NCBI RefSeq assembly: GCF_023094245.1
Contig: NZ_JALMEW010000002.1
Coordinates: 434,001-498,000 of the forward strand
DNA length: 64,000 nucleotides
Direction: 5' to 3'
DNA from: Halomonas getboli
Lineage (GTDB): Bacteria; Pseudomonadota; Gammaproteobacteria; Pseudomonadales; Halomonadaceae
Of this stretch, positions 58,589-64,000 are shown in pieces (position 1 is the first letter of the stretch; every line of letters begins with the position of its first letter). The notes below the pieces were generated by a model. The model was not told the DNA's origin and did not search any database. It was given only the letters and a program-made list of their open reading frames with translations. The translations under genes were made by a program, and so were the position numbers.

Positions 58589-58909
58589 CTAACGGCGGTC
58601 AATCAGATCGATCTCGGGTGCTAGAGGTATAGGCGGCAAACGCTCCTGAAGGGACTGCGCCATGAGGGCGGCGGCCTCGCTGTCGGGTGACTCGGCAAGC
58701 CTTCGTGACGCCTCCCAGGCCTGCCGGCTCGGCCACTTCGCATAGGCCACCCACCAGCCATCCTCGGAATAGTGCAGGCGGGAGCCCAGCCCTCCACGTT
58801 GCTCGCGGATGGCCTCGGTCATTCGGCACCACCCATCCTTGAAGGCCTCCTCCTTGCCCGGCACCACCTTGAAGCGATACAGCACGTAAAACCCGGCTTG
58901 TTCTGTCAT
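58589..58909 (-). CDS. Antibiotic biosynthesis monooxygenase (ABM) domain protein
   Basis: A 106-residue ferredoxin-like protein. FYVLYRFKVVPGKEEAFKDGWCRMTEAIREQRGGLGSRLHY is the ABM strand-helix pattern, and WWVAYAKWPSRQAWEAS follows. Start at the ATG at 58909 (GGGG 6 nt upstream; a GTG precedes it). Such proteins act as small quinone-forming monooxygenases or heme-degrading enzymes; the role is unknown here. Confidence 0.82.
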   Translation of the reverse strand: MTEQAGFYVLYRFKVVPGKEEAFKDGWCRMTEAIREQRGGLGSRLHYSEDGWWVAYAKWPSRQAWEASRRLAESPDSEAAALMAQSLQERLPPIPLAPEIDLIDRR

Positions 58910-59082
58910 CACAGCCCCTTGTAAAAGGTCATAAGAGATCCCGACGACGCCAAGCCGCCCCAGCCGCTCTCACGCGTCGATTAAAGCGCTTTAGTGGCAT
59001 CGGCCCGTTATGGTAGAGATTGTCACCACTCACAGGGCCAATGCCTGATGCCCACTCTGCCCATCCACCATACGGAGCCCTC

Positions 59083-59823
59083 ATGTCTCGCGCCATCGAC
59101 CTTGCCGCCGCCGACGGCACCATCGACGCCCATGTCTTCACGCCCGCAAACGCCGAGGGCCCGCTGCCGGCCGTGGTGCTGCTCACCGATATCGGCGGCC
59201 TGCGCCCCTGCTATCACGAGAAGGCCCAGCGCATCGCCGACGCCGGCTACGCCGTGCTGATGCCCAACGTCTACTATCGCGACGCGGCCGGCGAGATCGT
59301 CCCGGCGGGCAAGTCGTTCCGCGATCCCGACGTGCGCCCGACGCTGGTCGAGTACGCCGGCCACCTGACGCCCGAGGCGCAGTTCCGAGATTTCGCCGCC
59401 TGGCTCGAGGGCATCGACGCCGCGCCGGATTTCGCCGGGGGCAAGGTCGCCGTGGTCGGCTACTGCATGACCGGTGCCTTCGCGCTGCGCATGGCTGCCG
59501 AGCACCCGCAGCGCGTCGCCGCCGCGGCCGGCTTCCACTCCGCCCACCTGGCCAAGGCCGATGACGAGAACGCGCCGATAAACGTGGTGGGAAACATCGC
59601 AGGCCGCGTCTACTTCGCCCACGCCGATCAGGACGAGCTGCTGCCGCCCGAGCAGATCGCCCGCATGGACGAGGCCTTGGCCAAGGCCGGCGTGCACTTC
59701 ACCACCGAGCTCTACCGTGGCGCCGCCCACGGCTTTACCGCCAAGGACGCGCCTTCATACAACGACGAGGCCAACGAGCTGCACTACAAACGGCTGCTGA
59801 TGCTGCTGGAAGAGGCGCTTTGA
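59083..59823 (+). CDS. Dienelactone hydrolase family protein
   Basis: A 246-residue protein starting at the ATG at 59083 (GGAG 6 nt upstream). The nucleophile is Cys in VVGYCMTGAFALRM, the typical GxCxGG-like elbow of DLH. Asp is in FAHADQDELLPPE and His in GAAHGFTAKD. LPAVVLLTDIGGLRP carries the Glu-free oxyanion loop. It hydrolyses lactones or esters; the chlorocatechol pathway is not present, so the substrate is open. Confidence 0.9.
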   Translation: MSRAIDLAAADGTIDAHVFTPANAEGPLPAVVLLTDIGGLRPCYHEKAQRIADAGYAVLMPNVYYRDAAGEIVPAGKSFRDPDVRPTLVEYAGHLTPEAQFRDFAAWLEGIDAAPDFAGGKVAVVGYCMTGAFALRMAAEHPQRVAAAAGFHSAHLAKADDENAPINVVGNIAGRVYFAHADQDELLPPEQIARMDEALAKAGVHFTTELYRGAAHGFTAKDAPSYNDEANELHYKRLLMLLEEAL

Positions 59824-59959
59824 ACCGAGCCTCGTCACCGAGTGGCATGGCGAGGGAGCCTCGTTGCTGTACGGTTGCGCCATCGCGATCATCCGATGTC
59901 GCAGCACCTCAGACACCTTACCCACGCCTCTTCCGGTATAGGGGGAGGCATTCAACCCT

Positions 59960-61276
59960 TTATACGGTGGCTATCACCCGGTTACGGCCTTGTTCCTTCG
60001 CTTGATACAAGGCCGAGTCGGCACGTTTCAGCAAGATCTCGGTCGTGCCACCAACGCCGGGAGACGTGGCAACCCCCAGACTGATGGTCACCTGAGCCGT
60101 CTTCGCTCCGTCGAGAGACAAGACCTTCGCCTCGACCGCACGCCTCAGCCTCTCCGCCGCCTGACGTGCGTCTTGAGCGCAGCATCCCGGCAGGATGATC
60201 ACGAACTCCTCGCCCCCAAATCGGCACGCCTTGTCCACTTCTCGGAGATTCTCCGCCAGCGTCCGACCGACACATCTCAAGGCTTCATCCCCCGCCTGGT
60301 GTCCATGAGTGTCATTGAAGGCCTTGAAATGGTCGATATCACCGATGATCAGGCTGAGCGGCGTGCCGTCTTGCTCCGCTCGCCGCATTTCCTCGGACAG
60401 CAGGTGATCCAGGCCTCGCCGATTGTAAAGGCCGGTCAGACCATCGGTGATCGTCATAAGCTCCAGAGTGTCTTCCTGTTCACGAATTCGCTTAGTCATC
60501 AGGTTGAAGGCATCAGCGACATTGGCGAGTTCACGGGGGATCTGCACCTCGATCAGATGATCGCGCTCCCCGTCGGAAAACCGCATTGAACCGGCAGCCA
60601 ACTGGTCCATGCTACTGACCAGCGAGCGATTGATGACGATGACGCCCAGGATCGCACCAAGAATCGAGACGGCCAGCCCGGCTACCGCCAGATATTCGGA
60701 AAGTTTCAGGCTGGCCAGTGCTTGCTGATGGGTCCGCTCGTTCCGAATGCGGACGGTGTCCTGAACCGTTTCGAGTTGATGGGCCAGGTCGTCGATAAGC
60801 GCCTCGAACTGTTCTACACCCATGCCGACCGTGGCATTACCGTGCAGTGACTCACCAGACAGAATGGCGCTGGAAAGATCGGCCAGACTCCGCCAGGCTT
60901 CCTTGGCCTGATTGAGCCGGGATATATCGAAGCCCTGATCATCCATGGCGGCGGCAAGCCGTTCAAAGCCCGCGTCGATCTGGCTGGCCTGCTGCTGATA
61001 GGCAATCTTGCGCCTGGGCTCGCCATCGATCGCGAAATCGATCACCGAATCCGAGACATCCCAAAGCGACAGCTGCACGTTCTGCAAAGGCTGCAAAATA
61101 CGATGCTGCTCCGAAGTGACCTCAATCAATGGCTGGATGATCGTCCCACGATAGAGTAAGTAGCCCGCGAACGCGGAAATGAAGATCGGCGCCAGGCTCA
61201 TCAGCATGCCTGTTGCCAGCCAGAACTTCAGGGATCGACGTCGCCAGAATTCCGGTATTTTCTTTATCGAGGTCAT
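59960..61276 (-). CDS. Membrane diguanylate cyclase with periplasmic sensor
   Basis: A 438-residue protein. TM1 at about 18-42 and TM2 at about 193-215 bracket a helical periplasmic domain. A HAMP-like helix follows (SSMDQLAAGSMRFSDGERDHLIEV), then the GGDEF domain. GGEEF is at residues 354-358, and an inhibitory site REVD lies five residues earlier, so c-di-GMP synthesis with product inhibition is expected. No EAL domain. Lone gene. Confidence 0.93.
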   Translation of the reverse strand: MTSIKKIPEFWRRRSLKFWLATGMLMSLAPIFISAFAGYLLYRGTIIQPLIEVTSEQHRILQPLQNVQLSLWDVSDSVIDFAIDGEPRRKIAYQQQASQIDAGFERLAAAMDDQGFDISRLNQAKEAWRSLADLSSAILSGESLHGNATVGMGVEQFEALIDDLAHQLETVQDTVRIRNERTHQQALASLKLSEYLAVAGLAVSILGAILGVIVINRSLVSSMDQLAAGSMRFSDGERDHLIEVQIPRELANVADAFNLMTKRIREQEDTLELMTITDGLTGLYNRRGLDHLLSEEMRRAEQDGTPLSLIIGDIDHFKAFNDTHGHQAGDEALRCVGRTLAENLREVDKACRFGGEEFVIILPGCCAQDARQAAERLRRAVEAKVLSLDGAKTAQVTISLGVATSPGVGGTTEILLKRADSALYQAKEQGRNRVIATV

Positions 61277-61486
61277 GCATCCTCCGCGACGCTTACGCAG
61301 GTTACCGATACGTCCTGAAGAGGTAGAACGCGCTCCTTGAGCATATTGTGGACCCTCTTCAATGACTCAGGGGGTCGAAGAAGCCCAACGCGCTTCCCAT
61401 TGCGGATATCAGGCCGCCTGTCGGGGGATGCTGCACGCCCATCCCGGCCCGCCAGCCGGAGCGGGACCGTATACCTCCGCATTACA

Positions 61487-62056
61487 TCACACGCTCGACG
61501 ATCGATCAGAGGCGCTAAGGATGTCCCTCGTGGTCGCGACCGCGGCATATTCACCCTCGAGATTCGCCAGCGACATGGCATGAACTTCCTCCGCCGACCT
61601 TGGAATCCCGGCGTAGTCGGACTTGGCGAAGGTGAACGTCGCATCACACACCACAGCCACCTCGAACCCCAGATTGCCTGCCGTACGCACGGTGGATTCG
61701 ACGGAGTTGCTGGTACTCACACCGACCACCACCAGCCGGCGAAGATCGCGGACGTGCAGCCACCGCTCGAGACTGCTGTGCGTGAAGGCATCGGGCACGT
61801 GCTTCTCGACCACATGCTCCTCACCCAGCGGTGCCATGTCGGGCTGGAATTCGGCCCCGGGCTGGCCCGGCCAGAACGGTGAACCCGGCGTCCGCGATAT
61901 ATGACGAACATGCACGACCGGCCATCCCTTCTTGCGCCAGGCGGCCAGAAGCGCCTGAATATTCCGCTCGGCGTCGGGATTGTTGCGCTCGCCGGCGTCG
62001 GGCTCCCCCATCCCACGCTGCATATCGACGACGATCAACGCTGCCTGCTGATCCAT
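61487..62056 (-). CDS. Isochorismatase-family protein with Ser at the catalytic Cys position
   Basis: A 189-residue protein. The Asp-Lys-Cys triad of cysteine hydrolases would be Asp11 (IVVDMQRGMG), Lys85 (VVEKHVPDAF) and the residue in GVSTSNSVESTVR, which here is Ser118 (codon TCC). SANLEGEYA-type ending (SLANLEGEYAAV) fits the nicotinamidase-related branch. I recall relatives with NSVEAT at this point, so it may be a subfamily feature. The substrate is unknown. Confidence 0.85.
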   Translation of the reverse strand: MDQQAALIVVDMQRGMGEPDAGERNNPDAERNIQALLAAWRKKGWPVVHVRHISRTPGSPFWPGQPGAEFQPDMAPLGEEHVVEKHVPDAFTHSSLERWLHVRDLRRLVVVGVSTSNSVESTVRTAGNLGFEVAVVCDATFTFAKSDYAGIPRSAEEVHAMSLANLEGEYAAVATTRDILSASDRSSSV

Positions 62057-62441
62057 TTCATCATCCTGATGCCATAAAAAAGGTTGCCTGCCCGGGAGAG
62101 ATCCCAGGGAACAAAACCGAGGTCGCCACTGCGCCAGGCCTTGTGTGCGCAGGATAGCTTGCCGCTATACCCAGACATCATTGTCCGCCTGAAGCGCGCT
62201 TCCGGAGTCTCCGGTATTGACCACGCCCCGCGGCCCAATAAGGAGAACATGGCATTCACCTTCAGCGAAGGGCTTATGTTCCCCCCTTCTCGACAACATA
62301 CATTTCTCTCTCGGAGAGATGGATCATACCATCCCGGAGTTCGATACCCATTTCGCCTTTGACGACCAAAAAACCTCATCCGTATCTTTATGGTCATGCC
62401 AGACAAAATCGCCCCGCTTTTGGCGTCCGGTTGACTGCCTG
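62057..62441. other. Gene-poor border between chromosome and cassette DNA
   Basis: This 385-bp stretch has no convincing gene. A 37-codon frame at 62249-62362 follows a good AAGGAG site (MAFTFSEGLMFPPS...) but has no recognisable relatives. Longer frames on the minus strand lack coding character. Base composition falls towards the right end, where the truncated attC begins. Confidence 0.4.
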
Positions 62442-62448
62442 GTTATAC
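62405..62448 (-). other. Truncated attC-like site after the SRPBCC cassette
   Basis: In cassette orientation GTATAAC overlaps the SRPBCC stop codon, as in the next cassette. It is followed by an attC-like left half (CAGGCAGTCAACCGGACGCC) and a short loop with GGGGCG. The expected complementary right half ending in GTTRRRY is missing, so the array seems cut off here. Confidence 0.5.
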
Positions 62449-62886
62449 GGCATTTCTCGCCTGCTCAAGCACCCGCGTGAGTCGATCAAGATTTTCCTCA
62501 TTTGCTGGACCAGCCCTCTCTTTGACTACCTGGGCAGTTTGGGCATCTTCAAACACTTGTTTCCAGTTTACGTGCGTTCCTTCAGCATCGGCAGTGAGCT
62601 CTACTGTGAGTCGGAAATTGGGCGGGCAGTCGTGGTGAATGACTATCTTCGAATTGGGCTCAAGCACTTCGAACTTGCTCTCATTCTGGTGTTCGGTTCC
62701 GTCTGGGGCGTGCATTATGAATTTCCAGCGCCCCCCTTCCCTGAAATCATGAATTTCGAAGGTATTTGAAAATCCCTCTGGGCCCCACCATGCCGCCAAC
62801 AATTCAGGCGAAGCAAATGCTCCGTAAATTTCTTCTGGGGAGAAAGGTAAAGTTCTGGAAGTTTGTAGCGCTCTATCGTCAGCCAT
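62443..62886 (-). CDS. SRPBCC (AHSA1-like) protein, integron cassette gene
   Basis: A 147-residue protein. SRTLPFSPEEIYGAFASPELLAAWWGPEGFSNTFEIHDFREGGRW is the AHSA1/SRPBCC opening, and MHAPDGTEHQNESKFEVLEPNSKIV is the following strand pair. The fold is a START-like hydrophobic pocket; ligands vary. GGAG lies 9 nt before the ATG. The stop codon lies inside the attC-like GTATAAC box and base composition is less GC-rich than in the chromosome around it, both typical of gene cassettes. Confidence 0.85.
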   Translation of the reverse strand: MADDRALQTSRTLPFSPEEIYGAFASPELLAAWWGPEGFSNTFEIHDFREGGRWKFIMHAPDGTEHQNESKFEVLEPNSKIVIHHDCPPNFRLTVELTADAEGTHVNWKQVFEDAQTAQVVKERAGPANEENLDRLTRVLEQARNAV

Positions 62887-62916
62887 GCTTGAAACTCCGA
62901 GCTTGTGGGTTTCATG

Positions 62917-62990
62917 CCGTATAACGCCGCGCTCTGCGGAAAATTAGGAGCGTCAGCGAGTAAATTTTCCGCAGCAGCGCCTTGTTATGC
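62917..62990 (-). other. attC site of the P-loop cassette
   Basis: In cassette orientation it reads GCATAACAAGGCGCTGCTGC to GCGCGGCGTTATAC, with the TAACAAGGCGC and GCGTTAT parts typical of attC. A perfect 12-bp stem (62934-62945 with 62963-62974) lies inside. The GCATAAC box overlaps the AAA gene stop codon. Extra unpaired bases as in folded attC are expected but were not modelled. Confidence 0.8.
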
Positions 62991-63479
62991 ATTTTGCGCC
63001 ACTTTGGTTGTATTGAAGCCTTCCTCGGGGGTAGGGGCCATAAAATACTTTGTCACCTGCTCAAACATATCTGGTGTATCTGTTGCCGATCTTTCTGGCT
63101 GTTCTTTGCGCCGTTTTTCAATCTGTTTCAAGCAGTCCGCGTTTGGCAGGTCGATATATATCAAATTATGTGGAGCCTCAATCTCGAAAAAAATGCTCCG
63201 AAACCAGTCTCTTTGTGAAAGAGTATTTGCCGGAAAGTCCATTACCACATTAGCTCCTGTAGACAACATAGATTGAACAAGCTTTTTAATCTGCGGCTTA
63301 AGCAGATTTGAATATTCGATATAGTCATTTAGTGACAAAATCTTATTTGGGTAAAGTGACGCAAGCCATTCATCCTCTGAAAGCAATACTGCATTGCTTT
63401 TCAGTGCGATTTCGCTAGCTTTGGTAGACTTTCCTGCACCCATTTTTCCACAGAAGAAGGTCAATATTCCTTTGTTCAT
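62985..63479 (-). CDS. P-loop kinase-like AAA family protein, integron cassette gene
   Basis: A 164-residue protein. Walker A is FFCGKMGAGKST (G11 to T19). SEDEW (near residue 35) supplies an acidic pair, VVMDFPANT is a Walker B-like strand, and LIYIDLPNADCLKQIEKRR gives the lid. The size and layout suggest a small phosphotransferase, as in the zeta-toxin/chloramphenicol-phosphotransferase group; this is inference. It is clearly AT-richer than the window average and bracketed by attC-like sites. No strong ribosome site precedes the ATG. Confidence 0.82.
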   Translation of the reverse strand: MNKGILTFFCGKMGAGKSTKASEIALKSNAVLLSEDEWLASLYPNKILSLNDYIEYSNLLKPQIKKLVQSMLSTGANVVMDFPANTLSQRDWFRSIFFEIEAPHNLIYIDLPNADCLKQIEKRRKEQPERSATDTPDMFEQVTKYFMAPTPEEGFNTTKVAQNA

Positions 63480-63497
63480 TGTTGCTCTCTATTTTGA

Positions 63498-63567
63498 TGC
63501 ATAACAGTTATTAGGTAGTCGGCTCGTTTATCGACTTAAACGCGCCGGCATGTTCATCCGTGTTATG
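63498..63567 (-). other. attC-like site upstream of the P-loop cassette
   Basis: Perfect GCATAAC (63498-63504) and GTTATGC (63561-63567) ends enclose 56 bp with an imperfect stem: GTCGGC/GCCGGC and GTTTA/TAAAC around a short loop. In cassette orientation it would be the 3' site of a preceding cassette, of which no gene remains visible. Confidence 0.7.
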
Positions 63568-63778
63568 CGGCGCGCCTCACGCGAGCTAACCGACTGATTT
63601 TCAATAGCCTTGATAATAATTTGGCGTCATAACACAGATCATCGAGCCTTCCACCTATCACGACCTTTCCCTCAGCCTGCCACTAAATTAGTTGAGGATC
63701 TAGCGTGGTATGAGCGCCATTGCCCGGAGGACTGTCGCGGTGGAAAAGGACGTTGCCGTATCGAGACAAGACGCCGCA
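63568..63778. other. Gene-poor stretch between cassette array and GST-like gene
   Basis: This 211-bp stretch shows no integrase and no complete gene. A plus-strand frame ending at 63813 encodes a Cys-rich piece, HCPEDCRGGKGRC, without start support. The AT-rich part ends near 63640. Confidence 0.4.
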
Positions 63779-64000
63779 CTACTCCCCAAACCGCCCCCGC
63801 AGATAGTCGATGATGCGCCTGGCATCGTAGAGCCAGCGCTCCTCGCCGGAGGCCTCGCGGATATAGAGGCACGGCACCTGGAGCTTGCCGCCCTGCTCCT
63901 TCAGCGTCTGGCCGTGTTCGGGATCGAGGCGGGCGTCACGGGTCTCGATCGAGAGCCCCAGGCGGGTGATCTCGCGGCGCACGCGGATGCACTCGGGTTC
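63779..64000 (-). CDS. GST N-terminal/glutaredoxin-like domain protein (5' end outside window)
   Basis: The frame is open to the right edge, so the start is missing; 73 residues are visible. EPECIRVRREITRLGLSIETRDARLD is the thioredoxin-fold beginning with one Cys after Pro-Glu, and GKLQVPCLYI contains the cis-Pro. It ends LYDARRIIDYLRGRFGE. This matches small glutaredoxin-like GST_N proteins. It may reduce or bind glutathione mixed disulfides; partners unknown. Confidence 0.8.
   Translation of the reverse strand, partial: EPECIRVRREITRLGLSIETRDARLDPEHGQTLKEQGGKLQVPCLYIREASGEERWLYDARRIIDYLRGRFGE

Noticed and set aside
58577-58599. GCCGCCG hairpin at the end of the ABM gene
   Set aside because: Short stem, overlaps the stop codon and lacks a T-run; not convincing as terminator.
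62035-62406. 123-codon minus-strand frame before the isochorismatase gene
   Set aside because: Composition is not protein-like and it crosses the border of the cassette array.
63610-63813. 67-codon plus-strand frame with HCPEDCRGGKGRC
   Set aside because: No ribosome site, overlaps the GST-like gene end, and no recognisable family.

Overview
The window is GC-rich, densely coded gammaproteobacterial chromosome. Gene content and protein style (acidic proteins, a glucosylglycerate-type compatible-solute locus, a PHA synthase, a full cyoABCDE operon, opgGH, TPP-riboswitch-controlled thiC and tenA) suggest a halophile of the Halomonas/Halomonadaceae type. That placement is inferred from reading, not from a database comparison.

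Left part (1-31 kb). A truncated AstE/aspartoacylase-like gene comes first, then a TetR regulator and an RND tripartite efflux system (outer-membrane channel, then adaptor and pump). Palindromes sharing TACATTC lie upstream of the regulator, the adaptor-pump unit and the channel gene, which suggests one local regulon. Mixed housekeeping genes follow: alpha/beta hydrolase, ketosamine-kinase family, fasciclin, two Nudix hydrolases, a prolyl-hydroxylase-like dioxygenase, PHA synthase, tautomerase, GNAT, MOSC and a frameshifted YgeA-type racemase. Then come an EamA transporter, a fatty-acid oxidation set (enoyl-CoA hydratase, 3-hydroxyacyl-CoA dehydrogenase, acyl-CoA dehydrogenase), an MFS transporter, and an envelope group (LpxL-like acyltransferase, opgG, opgH).

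Middle (30.7-49.6 kb). Two separate TPP riboswitches precede tenA and thiC. A metal P1B-ATPase with a His-Asp tandem repeat has a MerR-type promoter with a 19-bp spacer. It is divergent from a GH13 sucrose/glucosylglycerate phosphorylase, which converges on gpgP-gpgS, so synthesis and phosphorolysis of glucosylglycerate appear to sit side by side. Then come an outer-membrane barrel protein, a class V aminotransferase, a Yip1 protein, the cyoABCDE bo3 oxidase operon and a CBS-BON protein.

Right part (49.6-64 kb). deoR is divergent from a complete nucleoside uptake and catabolism operon (Tsx-like porin, nupC, deoC, deoA, deoB, deoD, cdd), with two DeoR-type operators between them. A REP-like inverted repeat and a second copy of the cdd 3' end follow. 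Small enzymes, a diguanylate cyclase and a Ser-for-Cys isochorismatase-family protein come next. At 62.4-63.6 kb, AT-richer DNA carries two gene cassettes (SRPBCC and P-loop kinase) bounded by attC-like sites with no integrase in view. This is the clearest mobile or accessory segment. The window ends inside a GST/glutaredoxin-like gene.
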